18,863 nucleotides of DNA from JBEKEX01 sp050013615 (GTDB taxonomy: Bacteria > Chloroflexota > Anaerolineae > Anaerolineales > Anaerolineaceae): assembly GCA_050013615.1 (NCBI GenBank), contig JBEKEX010000023.1, forward strand, positions 1 to 18,863, read 5' to 3'. Under the pieces are notes generated by a model. That model was given only the letters and a program-made list of their open reading frames with translations, did no database searches and was not told the origin of the DNA. Positions within the stretch are counted from its first letter, which is position 1, and every line of letters begins with the position of its first letter. Below, piece after piece: positions 1 through 7,557 of the stretch. Both the position numbers and the translations under genes were made by a program.

Positions 1-240
1 GTTGGGCTCCTGCCACACCGTGATCTGCAGGGAGTCGTCCGCTCCGATGATGTAGTTGGGCGCGACCGTGGAGGGGCGGGCGCTTTGCGGCGCGGGGCGC
101 GCGGCGGCGGGGCGCGTGACTGGGGTTGCGGCGGAGGGTTTGGAGCTGGGCGCAGGCTTGACGGCCGTCTGCTGCGCGTGGCCGCCGGCCAGGGCCGGGA
201 GGAGGAAGATCGAAAGTAACGTGCAGCGAAGATAGGTCAT
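1..240 (-). CDS. Polysaccharide export outer-membrane protein (Wza/EpsA-like), N-terminal 80 residues, cut by window edge
   Basis: Reading the minus strand from the ATG at 240-238 gives 80 codons open to the window edge. The protein starts with a signal peptide (basic-hydrophobic stretch ending near GGHAQQ), has an Ala/Pro/Ser-rich linker to about residue 60, and then the motif NYIIGADDSLQITVWQEP, the hallmark start of the Poly_export domain of outer-membrane polysaccharide exporters (family knowledge: these form the export channel for capsule or exopolysaccharide). It is divergent from the exosortase fragment 322 nt away. Exosortase genes commonly sit in exopolysaccharide loci, so these two pieces belong together. 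They do not fit the Chloroflexota genes to the right. The rest of the gene lies outside the window. Confidence 0.8.
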   Translation of the reverse strand, partial: MTYLRCTLLSIFLLPALAGGHAQQTAVKPAPSSKPSAATPVTRPAAARPAPQSARPSTVAPNYIIGADDSLQITVWQEPN

Positions 241-562
241 AGTTCCTGCCCATTCGTTCGTGTCGCGGAATGCGTCCCTGTGCCAACCGCTTGCAGGCGC
301 AAAGGTCGCACCCTCCTGTCTCTTGCCATGCAACAAGGCCCCGCCAAACCGCCTCATCGGGCCTCTTGCAGCCCACCGGCCCATCTTGAGCGGGCCAGGA
401 GCCACACAGCGCACCCGTGGCAATTTTACACTCACGCGGCGCGGCAATTGGCCGCCTTGCGCACTCCAGTACCTCGAAAGACGTAGACCGCGAAGATACC
501 ACTTGCGTGCGATAATCCGATGGGCCTTTGAATTGCTGTAACTTGGTACTGAGATTGGTCTG
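241..562. other. Divergent intergenic region between polysaccharide export and exosortase genes
   Basis: This 322-nt stretch lies between two divergent starts and must hold their promoters. Open frames cross it on both strands, but they begin with weak starts, have Arg/Pro/Ala-rich shadow-like translations and resemble no family I know. I see no clear -35/-10 pair and no convincing sigma-54 box (several TGGC and TTGC words occur, but with wrong spacing). Confidence 0.5.
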
Positions 563-1132
563 GTGTTGCGCGTGAAGCAGAATCCGACGCAAACGGCTGC
601 CGCGACTTCCATCCCACCTGCTCTCGCCGCGAGCGGGCCGTGGCTGGTTCTCGCGCTGCTGCTGGCTCTGCTGTACCACGGCGTTGCGGTGAAGCTGGTG
701 ACGGACTGGTACCAGTTGCCGGACTTCTCGCATGGATTTTTGATTCCGTTTTTTGCCGTTTTCCTGTTATGGGACAAGCGACACGAAATTGAGAACACGG
801 CCATTGCGCCCAGTTGGGCGGGGCTGTGGCTGGTGGCCTGCGGGCTCTTTTTGCTGTTGCTTGGCACCTTCGGCGCGGACCTGTTCCTGCAGCGGAGTTC
901 GTTTGTGCTGCTGATGGCGGGCCTGGTGTGGACGCTGCTGGGCCGGCCAATGCTGGGCCAGGTGAAGTTTGTGCTCTTTGTGCTTCTGCTGGCCATTCCG
1001 CTGCCGGCGATTCTGTACAACCAGATCACTTTTCCGCTCCAGACACTGGCCTCCAAGCTGGCCAGCGCGCTGCTTCCACTGGCCGGGGTCCCGGTGCTGC
1101 GCGAGGGCAATGTGATCCAGTTGCCGGTCATG
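563..1132 (+). pseudogene. Exosortase (EpsH/XrtA-like), 3'-truncated at a chimeric junction
   Basis: From the GTG at 563 (a second GTG lies at 572) about 190 residues read as an exosortase: a first membrane segment near residues 28-45, then the characteristic DFSHGFLIPFFAVFLLW (about 53-70), further hydrophobic helices, and GVPVLREGNVIQLPV (about 173-188). Exosortases are membrane cysteine transpeptidases that process PEP-CTERM proteins in exopolysaccharide-producing Gram-negatives. The family's catalytic Cys lies just downstream of the IQLP motif, and Arg and His later still; all are missing because the reading changes at about 1127-1133 to the antisense of an S41 peptidase. The open frame continues to 1972 only by chance. 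I treat this as a fragment caused by the junction, not as a natural inactive gene. Confidence 0.8.
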
Positions 1133-1133
1133 C
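1115..1133. other. Chimeric junction 1: exosortase to antisense S41 peptidase
   Basis: On the plus strand this stretch encodes VIQLPV of the exosortase; on the minus strand it encodes the family-like VHDRQLD of an S41 peptidase C-terminal part. Both families fit across about 18 nt and only one fits on either side. No inverted repeat, target duplication or transposase is present. A short shared word at the join is what a k-mer assembly error would leave. The exact breakpoint cannot be fixed closer than this. Confidence 0.7.
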
Positions 1134-1579
1134 ACGCGCTCGACGCGTTCCCGGTCCTTGGCCTCCAGCATGTCCAATGCGCCGGATTGGCGTTTGTAGC
1201 GCAAATCCCATTCTTCCTCCGCCGTCATCGGGACCACGATGTCCGGCGTAATGCCGTGTTCATGGATGACTTTATGGCTGGGCGTGTAGTATTTGGCCGT
1301 GGTCAAACGCAAGGCGGAACCGTCGGCCAGGGGCAGGATGCTCTGCACGGATCCTTTGCCAAAGGTCTGCTCGCCCACCACGATGGCGTGGGTGATGGGC
1401 TGCAAATCTTGCAGGCAACCGGCGACGATCTCCGAGGCGCTGGCGCTGTTGCCGTTGACCAGCACGACCATCGGCAAATCAACCCGCTTGCCGTGGCCGT
1501 TGGCGCGGTATTCCGAGCGCGGCGTCGGCCCGCGTCCCACCGTGGAGACGATCAATTGGCCGCGCGGCAGGAACCAATC
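1127..1579 (-). pseudogene. S41 C-terminal processing peptidase, internal fragment with catalytic Ser and Lys
   Basis: The minus strand encodes about 145 residues of a CtpA/Tsp-type serine protease core: FLPRGQLIVST, then LVNGNSASASEIVAG with the nucleophilic Ser region, then VGEQTFGKGSVQS with the catalytic Lys, then the typical tail HGITPDIVVP and an acidic EAKDRERVERVHD stretch. Family members carry a signal peptide, a PDZ domain and an N-terminal protease part before this; none is here. On the upstream side the frame runs straight into a DUF3267 protein and on the downstream side into antisense exosortase. These proteases cut periplasmic or lumenal proteins at their C-termini. The fragment is most likely a mis-joined piece of another genome or another locus. 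Confidence 0.8.
1556..1579. other. Chimeric junction 2: S41 peptidase to DUF3267 protein
   Basis: On the minus strand this stretch encodes DWFLPRGQ. It fits the DUF3267 side (YAYAALPDWFLPR, after the HEALHG motif) and also the S41 side (FLPRGQLIVST before the active-site Ser). The two families meet in frame with no linker and with both proteins cut inside a conserved domain, so an assembly join over a short shared word is more likely than a real fusion. Confidence 0.65.
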
Positions 1580-1948
1580 GGGCAGGGCGGCGTAGGCGTA
1601 AGCGCCTTTGAAAGCAAAGCGCGGCTGCACGCGGGTGAACCCCCAAAAGCAGAAGCCGTGCAACGCCTCGTGCAGCACCACCATCACGGCCATCAATACC
1701 AGCAGGATGCCGACCAGGATCAGCGCGTCGAGGGTGTTGCCGGCTTGCACGACCATACCGCGCTGATAGTCCGAAGGGCGTATCCAGGTCAAAACCCGGT
1801 AAAAAAGCTCGCCGAAGCAAAACAACAAGAGCAGTGCCAGCACATTTACGGCGACCAGGGCGCGCCAATCCTTCTCCAGGTCAATTGTGCCAACCGGGGT
1901 GTAGGCTTCTGGCAAAGTACGAGTGGGCTTCGTTATCTTGCGTTCCAC
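1556..1948 (-). pseudogene. DUF3267 HExxH membrane protein (putative zincin), 3' part replaced
   Basis: From the GTG at 1948 the minus strand encodes about 130 residues: a short polar N-terminus, a membrane helix near residues 31-55, a second helix near 72-92, and at once HEALHG (93-98), an HExxH zinc-site motif placed at the end of a helix as in DUF3267 putative metalloproteases. It continues through FAFKGAYAYAALPDWFLPR and is then replaced by S41 peptidase sequence. This piece lies next to citE-like DNA without a break, so it probably belongs to the main genome. No Shine-Dalgarno is evident before the GTG. Function is not known; the HExxH motif suggests, but does not prove, proteolytic activity. 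Confidence 0.65.
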
Positions 1949-1956
1949 GCTATAAT
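1929..1956 (+). promoter_or_regulatory. Candidate promoter for the CitE-like gene
   Basis: A perfect TATAAT lies at 1951-1956, with a poor -35 candidate TTCGTT at 1929-1934 (16-nt spacer). The gene starts 34 nt downstream of the -10 box behind a good ribosome-binding site. The -10 box is convincing, the -35 is not. The site overlaps the 5' end of the divergent DUF3267 gene. Confidence 0.4.
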
Positions 1957-1989
1957 TTTAATAGCAATCTGAATCTTGGAGGTGCCGAT

Positions 1990-2850
1990 ATGCGCCGCAG
2001 AAGAGCCATGTTGTACGTTCCGGGAGATGATCCCCATAAAATGGAGAAGGCCACCGGGTTGGGAGCCGACAGCATCATCCTCGACCTGGAGGATGGCGTG
2101 GCGATGAACCACAAAGAGGCGGCGCGGGCAGCGGTGGTTAAGGCACTGCATAGCCTGGATTTTGGGCCGTCGGAGAAACTGGTGCGCATCAACCCGCAAA
2201 GCTCAGGCCTGGCGTTGGACGATGTCAATGCCCTGGCGACTGCACCGCTGGATGGTATTGTGATGCCCAAAGCCGAGACGGCTGAGGCTGTGCGCTGGGC
2301 GGGGCAAAAGTTAAACGAGGCCGAGTATGCCCGGCGGTTGGGCCAAAATGCGTTGGCCTTGGTGTTGATCATCGAGACTGCCAGGGCTTTCTTGAATCTA
2401 AAAGAAATGTGTGCAGCCGATCCGCACATCCAGGCGCTGATCTTTGGTGGCGAGGACTTGGCGGCTGAATTGGGGGCCACGCGCACGCGCGAGGCCATCG
2501 AACTGCTCTACGGCCGCAGCCAGGTGGTGTTGTACGCGGCGGCATTTAATTTCCAGGCGATCGACATGGTCAATACGGATTTCACCGATGTCGATTGGTT
2601 ATATAAGGAAGCGCGGCAGGGGGCTGAGATGGGCTTTTCCGGCAAGCAGGTCATCCACCCGGCGCAGGTGATGCCGGTGCAGGAGGGTTTCACCCCTACC
2701 GGCGATGAGGTGGCGCATGCCCAGGCAATTATCGATGCCTTCAAGATGCATCAAGCACGGGGAACTGGCGCATTTCAAATCGAGGGCAAAATGATCGATA
2801 TGCCCGTTGTGCGACGGGCGGAGAACATATTGGCTCGCGCGGGGAAATAG
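1990..2850 (+). CDS. CitE-like CoA ester lyase (HpcH/HpaI aldolase family)
   Basis: A 286-residue protein, the normal length for CitE-type lyases. Motifs in order: MLYVPGDDPHKMEKA at the N-terminus, DSIILDLEDGVA (about 28-39), LVRINPQSS with the substrate-binding Arg (about 65), GIVMPKAET (about 87-95), LIIETARAFLN with a metal-ligand Glu (about 129-139), IFGGEDLAAELGATRT (about 153-168) with the metal-ligand Asp, and GFSGKQVIHPAQV near the C-terminus. Family members cleave or form citryl-, malyl- or citramalyl-CoA type esters with Mg. No citD, citF or citC lies nearby, so it is probably a stand-alone malyl/citramalyl-CoA-type lyase or thioesterase and not a citrate lyase subunit; the substrate cannot be read from sequence. 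The ATG at 1990 follows GGAGGTG (1978-1984) at good spacing, which excludes the longer upstream reading. Confidence 0.88.
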   Translation: MRRRRAMLYVPGDDPHKMEKATGLGADSIILDLEDGVAMNHKEAARAAVVKALHSLDFGPSEKLVRINPQSSGLALDDVNALATAPLDGIVMPKAETAEAVRWAGQKLNEAEYARRLGQNALALVLIIETARAFLNLKEMCAADPHIQALIFGGEDLAAELGATRTREAIELLYGRSQVVLYAAAFNFQAIDMVNTDFTDVDWLYKEARQGAEMGFSGKQVIHPAQVMPVQEGFTPTGDEVAHAQAIIDAFKMHQARGTGAFQIEGKMIDMPVVRRAENILARAGK

Positions 2851-2865
2851 CCATCATTTCTCGTA

Positions 2866-4002
2866 TCAGGGCGTCGATTGGGGGGCGAGCGTGTTCGTCG
2901 GCCAGGGGGTGAGGGTCGGCCCGTTCGGTATTGTGGGGAGCGCCGTGGGCGTGAAAGTTATGACGGGCAGGGGGGTGACCGTTGCCATGGGTTGTGCCGT
3001 GTCATTACCAACGAGCAGAGTTGGCGAAGGAACAATTTGTAACACCGGGGTTGGGGTACTGAAATTTAAAATGATGCCGCGTTGCTTTATCCATAGAACT
3101 CCCAGCGCCAGTGCCAGGATGACGAGTACCGAGGCAGTTATCCCCAGAAAAGCCCGCACCCTTTTACGAGACGGTGAAGCGACTTTAGGAAGATTTTCAG
3201 GTACCTGGATGGCGATGAGGGTGATGTTGTCGTGCCCGCCGCGCTGGTTGGCAAGATCGATCAGTGCCTGAACAGCTTCTTTCAAGGGCTTGGACAGCAA
3301 AACGGCCAGGATCTCTTCCGGCTTCACCAGGTCGGTCAAGCCATCGCTGCATAGCAGCAGCCGGTCATCAGTTTTTAGAACCATTCCCTGGTTGGCTAAG
3401 GCCTGGTCGTCGCTCTCCTGATGGCTGAGCCGCAACCTGAAATCTACGACGGGCGGCGTGGGACTGCCCAGGTAGCGGCGGATGACATGGGTGTTGGGGT
3501 GCCCTTTGACCTGCTCGGGCTTGAGTATGCCCTTTTCCAGCGCTTCCTGGATCCAGGTGTGATCGGTGGTGAGCTGAAAAATATGTCCATCGCGGACCAG
3601 GTAGATGCGTGAGTCACCGACCGAGGCGGTGTAAAGGTGGTCGCCGATGGCTAAGGCCAATGCCACCGTGCTGCCCATCCCAGAGTGTTCCGGGTCGTGG
3701 CTGGCCTGGGCATAGATTGTCCGGCTGGCCAGCTCGATGGACTCGCGGATGGTCTCGATGGGGTGTTTTTCGTTGCTCTGGGCGATATACTGGCTGATGG
3801 TGTTCACCGCCAGCTCGGCTGCCACTTCGCCGGCGCGGTGCCCGCCAATGCCGTCCGAAAGCACGGCCAATAAAACACTGGGTGGTTGGTGGGGTGACAG
3901 TTTGTAAGCGGAGACCGCGTAGCGGTCTTCATTGGTCTTGCCCGTCATCCCGGCGTGGGTGAGTGCAACTGCCGGCAGATGTGCCTGGTCTGTGCGGATC
4001 AT
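2866..4002 (-). CDS. Membrane-anchored PP2C-type Ser/Thr protein phosphatase
   Basis: A 378-residue protein. Residues 10-268 form a bacterial PP2C (Stp1/PrpC-like) domain: GKTNEDRY with metal-binding Asp26, LSDGIGGH with Asp50 and Gly51, GMGSTVALAL (108-117), TASVGDSRIYLV (126-136), LLCSDGLTD with Asp220, and GGHDNIT with Asp258. All expected metal ligands are present, so it should be active on phospho-Ser/Thr. A basic stretch and a membrane helix follow (about 280-306), then a 70-residue Thr/Pro-rich tail, so the catalytic domain is cytoplasmic and the tail outside. Its ATG overlaps the stop of the VWA/FHA gene by 4 nt (ATGA), indicating coupled translation. It converges on the CitE-like gene with only 15 nt between stops. 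No Ser/Thr kinase lies in the window. Confidence 0.92.
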   Translation of the reverse strand: MIRTDQAHLPAVALTHAGMTGKTNEDRYAVSAYKLSPHQPPSVLLAVLSDGIGGHRAGEVAAELAVNTISQYIAQSNEKHPIETIRESIELASRTIYAQASHDPEHSGMGSTVALALAIGDHLYTASVGDSRIYLVRDGHIFQLTTDHTWIQEALEKGILKPEQVKGHPNTHVIRRYLGSPTPPVVDFRLRLSHQESDDQALANQGMVLKTDDRLLLCSDGLTDLVKPEEILAVLLSKPLKEAVQALIDLANQRGGHDNITLIAIQVPENLPKVASPSRKRVRAFLGITASVLVILALALGVLWIKQRGIILNFSTPTPVLQIVPSPTLLVGNDTAQPMATVTPLPVITFTPTALPTIPNGPTLTPWPTNTLAPQSTP

Positions 4003-5912
4003 GCTTCTTCGTCCGGGTGCGAGACGTGCGGCGAACGCGCCGCCGGCGGGGTTGCCAGTTCGAAGCGAAATGCCAGCTTGCCGATATGCACCAGGTCGCC
4101 ATGCATCAAACGGACGCCCTGCGAGGAGACGGGGGCGAAGTTCACCCAGGTGCCGGCCACCGAGCCTTCATCTGACAAGATGTAAATGTTTTCAGCCGTT
4201 TGGGTCAGGCGGGCGTGCAACGGGCTGACCGAGGGCGAATCCAGCACGAAGAGTGCCTTCTTGGGGTCGCTGCCGAAGGAAAGTTCTTTCTGGTTGATGG
4301 CGATGGATCTGCCCGGAATGGGCTGCTGACTGTTTTCGTCCAGGCGTACCAGCCGCGCCGGAATGCGGATCACCGAAGAACGGGGCGTTGTGACCGAGGG
4401 ACGCGGGCGGGCATCATCCATGCGGATGAGCACAGGCTGGGTGACGGGATCACTCGTCTCTTTGTGCGAACGGCCGGGCAGGCGGCTGAACCAATTACGC
4501 CGTGAACCGATGATGAAGACCAGGGCCAACACCCCTACGAAGGCGACGATCGCCAATGCGATCCAAGCTTGACCACTCGAAGTGTAATTCACTAATTTTT
4601 CCCAAAAACTTACCGGCTTCTCCGTAACCACGATCTTTACCGGGGTATCGATCGTGGCTTGTTTTAATCCCAAAGAATCTTCGATCTCCACCTTTATTGT
4701 ATACGTTCCACTCTTGGTGTACGCATCGAGCGGCCAGACGATTTGGTCGAACGGCTCCTTGGTGTTTTCTGCAGCCAGTTTGCCATCCACAAATAGGCGG
4801 GTGGCACGCAATGACCGCGTCAGGCCATCGGGGAACTCCACCTGGATCTTAATTGTAATACTTTCGGGGCTGAGAATGAGGTCGCTGCTGCCGGAGGTGT
4901 GCACCCATTGGCGCGTTATCACGCCAGGCGGCGAAAGCAGCACCGGGTTAGGTGGTTGGATGGTGACCTTGAAGGTCACCGGCGCGGAGGTGAGCTGCGT
5001 CCCGGTGTGGTTCACCTGCACGTTGATCGAATGCTGGCCGCTTTGGCTGGCAGCGGAAGTGTATTCCAGGCGATAGACGCCGCGCAACGGTTTGAAATAG
5101 GTTTCCAGGTCAGGCAGAGCTTGCGTACCGGAATACATGAAGAAGTCCCCTGCGGTGCTGGACGTGATCTGCTGGAAGGCCTTGGCTTCGGCCGATGTGG
5201 CGGAAGAACTGGGGCCGATCATCCAGACGAAAACGTGCACCCCCAATTGTTCGGCGCGGGCACCGATTTCCGGCAAGGCCTTCAGGTCGGCGGGTGAGGG
5301 GATGGGAGTGATGTACAGGATGGCCCGCTTCATATTCGGGGACGGGTTCGTATCGGTGGCCAAATCGAGGGCTTTGTTCAAGCTATCAAGGCTAGATACG
5401 GCGGTCATCAGGTCGGGTTTGTAGGACTGGAGGATCTGTGCCCATTGCTTGGGGTTCGTCAATTGTTCGGCCAATATGCCGCCGTTGGTGACCAGGCTGA
5501 AAGCGTCCTGATCGCTGGCCGGCAGCAGCGAAGCCCATTCGATCAATTGCTGCTGGATCAGTTGGAAGCGAGTTTTGGCGCCGGGCGCGTAGGCCAGCGA
5601 GGGGGCGGGGTTGAAGGCGACGATGATCTGGGCGCCGGACATGATGTAATCCAGGGCGTCGGCAGGGAGCGATGTATTATCTTCCAGCACGGTCACGTCG
5701 CCGGAGGTAAGGTTTTGAAGATAGGCACCCTGTGCGTCGCGGGCATCGAAATACAATACCACGTTGGGAAACTTGCTGATATCGGGCGGGTAAACCTGGA
5801 CGGCGCCATTGTCTTGAGCAGCGACGGGCTGCACTTCACACAACACCAATATCAACCCCCAGAAAAGTGAACACAAACCGGCGGTCAAACGACCTCTTGC
5901 AGGTTTTTTCAT
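3999..5912 (-). CDS. Secreted VWA-like / single-pass / cytoplasmic FHA domain protein
   Basis: A 637-residue protein. A signal peptide ends near PVAAQ (about 32). Residues 50-280 resemble a von Willebrand factor A fold (VVLYFDARD, then a long alpha/beta stretch with IIVAFNPAPS at 96-105, SLNKALDLA, RAILYITPIPSPAD). Residues 290-430 look like one or two Ig-like beta domains. A membrane helix lies at 449-470, a basic linker follows, and a C-terminal FHA domain spans about 540-620 (LSFGSD, SVSPLHARL, GSVAGTWVN, MHGDLVHIGKLAFRF). The MIDAS site that would read DxSxS reads NPAPS, and the usual FHA Gly-Arg reads Gly-Ser, though the SxxH motif is kept. FHA domains bind phosphothreonine. Coupling by a 4-nt overlap to a PP2C phosphatase suggests a membrane complex linking an outer event to protein phosphorylation; the ligand is unknown. 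Confidence 0.85.
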   Translation of the reverse strand: MKKPARGRLTAGLCSLFWGLILVLCEVQPVAAQDNGAVQVYPPDISKFPNVVLYFDARDAQGAYLQNLTSGDVTVLEDNTSLPADALDYIMSGAQIIVAFNPAPSLAYAPGAKTRFQLIQQQLIEWASLLPASDQDAFSLVTNGGILAEQLTNPKQWAQILQSYKPDLMTAVSSLDSLNKALDLATDTNPSPNMKRAILYITPIPSPADLKALPEIGARAEQLGVHVFVWMIGPSSSATSAEAKAFQQITSSTAGDFFMYSGTQALPDLETYFKPLRGVYRLEYTSAASQSGQHSINVQVNHTGTQLTSAPVTFKVTIQPPNPVLLSPPGVITRQWVHTSGSSDLILSPESITIKIQVEFPDGLTRSLRATRLFVDGKLAAENTKEPFDQIVWPLDAYTKSGTYTIKVEIEDSLGLKQATIDTPVKIVVTEKPVSFWEKLVNYTSSGQAWIALAIVAFVGVLALVFIIGSRRNWFSRLPGRSHKETSDPVTQPVLIRMDDARPRPSVTTPRSSVIRIPARLVRLDENSQQPIPGRSIAINQKELSFGSDPKKALFVLDSPSVSPLHARLTQTAENIYILSDEGSVAGTWVNFAPVSSQGVRLMHGDLVHIGKLAFRFELATPPAARSPHVSHPDEEA

Positions 5913-5921
5913 TGGAATCTA

Positions 5922-5927
5922 ATTGTA
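5922..5927 (-). promoter_or_regulatory. Possible -10 box for the VWA/FHA-PP2C pair, perhaps leaderless
   Basis: The minus strand has TACAAT 9 nt before the ATG of the VWA/FHA gene and no Shine-Dalgarno in between. If used, the transcript would begin at or very near the start codon (leaderless). A matching -35 box is not clear, so this is weak. Confidence 0.25.
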
Positions 5928-5930
5928 CCT

Positions 5931-5956
5931 AAAAAAGGGGTGCGCATATAGCGCCT
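5931..5956 (-). terminator. Weak intrinsic terminator after guaA
   Basis: Downstream of the guaA stop the minus strand reads a GCGC/GCGC stem with a TATAT loop, then ACCCC and six T residues. The stem is only 4 bp (longer if a bulge is allowed), so termination would be partial. It would separate the purine genes from the VWA/FHA gene that starts 60 nt after guaA. Confidence 0.35.
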
Positions 5957-5972
5957 TGTCTGACTTGTTCGA

Positions 5973-7529
5973 TCATTCCCATTCGATGGTGGCCGGGGGC
6001 TTGCTGGTGATGTCGTACACCACCCGGTTGATGCCTTTGACTTCATTAACGATGCGATTGGCCACGCGTCCCAAAAGATCGGCCGGCAAGACGGCCCAAT
6101 TGGCGGTCATGAAGTCTTCGCTGGCCACGGCACGCAAGGCAGCCACTTCCTGATAGGTGCGCTGATCGCCCATCACGCCCACCGAGCGCACGGGGAGCAG
6201 CACGGCGAAGGCCTGGGCAATGGTCACGGCTTGGGCGTTGGTTGGCTTGCCCAGCAGCCCGGCATGCTCCAGCTCGGAGGTAAAGATGGCATCCGCGGCG
6301 CGCAGTGTGTCCAGGCGCTGACGTGTGATCTCGCCCAGGCAGCGGACGGCCAGACCTGGGCCGGGGAAAGGTTGGCGCCAGACCAGCTCTTGCGGCAATC
6401 CCAATGCTTTGCCCACAGCGCGCACCTCGTCTTTGAACAAATACCGCAGCGGTTCCACCAGCTTGAACTGCATATCTTCCGGCAAGCCACCCACATTGTG
6501 ATGGGTCTTGATGCGTTCACCTTTCGAGCGCTCCGGGGCGCACGACTCGACTACATCGGGGTAGATGGTGCCCTGCACCAGGAATTTGGGTTCTCCCAAC
6601 TGGCGTGCCTGCGCTTCGAAGATGCGGATGAAAGTATTGCCGATGATGCGCCGTTTGGCTTCCGGTTCCGTGACACCGGCCAGGGCTTGAAGAAAGGTAT
6701 CCGAAGCGTCCACGACCGTCAGGTTTTCGAACCCCAATCTCGAATGAAAAGCTTCCTCCACTTGTCGGCGTTCGTCCTGGCGCAAGAGACCGTGATCGAC
6801 GAAGACCGCCGAGAGTTGTTCGTGAATGGCACGATAAACGAGCGCGGTCGCCACAGTGGAATCTACGCCGCCGCTAACGCCGGCCAGCACACGCTGTGTA
6901 CCAACCTGCTGTTTGATCTGTTCAATGGAGCGGGTGATGATGGATTGGGGTGTCCAATCGGGCGCGAGGCCGCAGATCTCGACTGCAAAGCGCCGCAGGA
7001 TCTCCTTGCCGATGGGTGTGTGCACCACTTCAGGATGGAATTGCACACCGAAAAACCGGCGCTGCACATCCCCCATGGCGGCGATGGGGCTATTGCCGCT
7101 GTGCGCCATGGAGTCGAAACCCTCCGGCATACGCTCGATGCGGTCGCCGTGCGACATCCACACGTTGTGCCTGCCATCCGGGATTAGTGGGTTGGCGACA
7201 GCCGTTTCGATCTCTGCCGGGCCATATTCGCGCTCGGCGGCAGGTGTGACCTTGCCACCCAGGATGTGGGTAAGCGCCTGCATCCCATAGCAAATGCCCA
7301 AAACCGGTTGGCCTGAATCGAGCACAAAGGCTGGTACTTGCGGTGCACCGGCTTCGTACACCGAGGCGGGCCCGCCGGAAAGGATATAACCTTTGGGCTT
7401 GAGCGCCAACACTTCCCCGGCCGGGGTATCCCAGGGGAATAACTCACAGTAAACGCGTGCTTCGCGAACTTTGCGGGCAATCAGTTGTGTGTATTGCGAA
7501 CCAAAATCGAGAATAGCGATGGCGTCCAT
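5973..7529 (-). CDS. guaA: GMP synthase (glutamine-hydrolysing)
   Basis: A 518-residue protein, full length for GuaA, which converts XMP, ATP and glutamine to GMP in purine synthesis. Residues 1-190 are the class I glutamine amidotransferase domain: ILDFGSQYTQLIAR, VLGICYGMQ with nucleophile Cys80, and FGVQFHPEV with His165 and Glu167. Next comes the ATP pyrophosphatase domain with the P-loop VSGGVDST (218-225), followed by the XMP-binding C-terminal domain with KTHHNVGGLPEDM, PFPGPGLAVRCLGEI and the conserved end PPATIEWE. The ATG at 7529 begins the conserved MDAIAILDFG and lies 28 nt after the xpt stop; the longer upstream open frame overlaps xpt and is not homologous. No strong Shine-Dalgarno is seen, so translation may depend on xpt. 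Confidence 0.97.
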   Translation of the reverse strand: MDAIAILDFGSQYTQLIARKVREARVYCELFPWDTPAGEVLALKPKGYILSGGPASVYEAGAPQVPAFVLDSGQPVLGICYGMQALTHILGGKVTPAAEREYGPAEIETAVANPLIPDGRHNVWMSHGDRIERMPEGFDSMAHSGNSPIAAMGDVQRRFFGVQFHPEVVHTPIGKEILRRFAVEICGLAPDWTPQSIITRSIEQIKQQVGTQRVLAGVSGGVDSTVATALVYRAIHEQLSAVFVDHGLLRQDERRQVEEAFHSRLGFENLTVVDASDTFLQALAGVTEPEAKRRIIGNTFIRIFEAQARQLGEPKFLVQGTIYPDVVESCAPERSKGERIKTHHNVGGLPEDMQFKLVEPLRYLFKDEVRAVGKALGLPQELVWRQPFPGPGLAVRCLGEITRQRLDTLRAADAIFTSELEHAGLLGKPTNAQAVTIAQAFAVLLPVRSVGVMGDQRTYQEVAALRAVASEDFMTANWAVLPADLLGRVANRIVNEVKGINRVVYDITSKPPATIEWE

Positions 7530-7557
7530 TATTTTTGACTGGCGAGAATGTGAATGA

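Noticed and set aside
260..541. Plus-strand open frame of 93 codons in the divergent region
   Set aside because: GTG start, Arg/Pro-rich composition, no family resemblance, and it fills the space that must hold two divergent promoters.
432..950. Minus-strand 172-codon frame opposite the exosortase start
   Set aside because: Low-complexity Ala/Pro/Arg shadow of the GC-rich exosortase coding strand.
1133..1972. Continuation of the exosortase open frame
   Set aside because: Beyond the junction the frame is antisense to S41 peptidase and DUF3267 coding sequence; the translation is His/Gln/Gly-rich shadow sequence.
5940..5956. GCGC-ATATA-GCGC palindrome as an operator site
   Set aside because: More simply explained as the stem of a weak terminator, because a T-run follows on the guaA strand.
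6231..7187. 318-codon plus-strand frame opposite guaA
   Set aside because: Antisense shadow of a fully conserved guaA; no motifs of its own.
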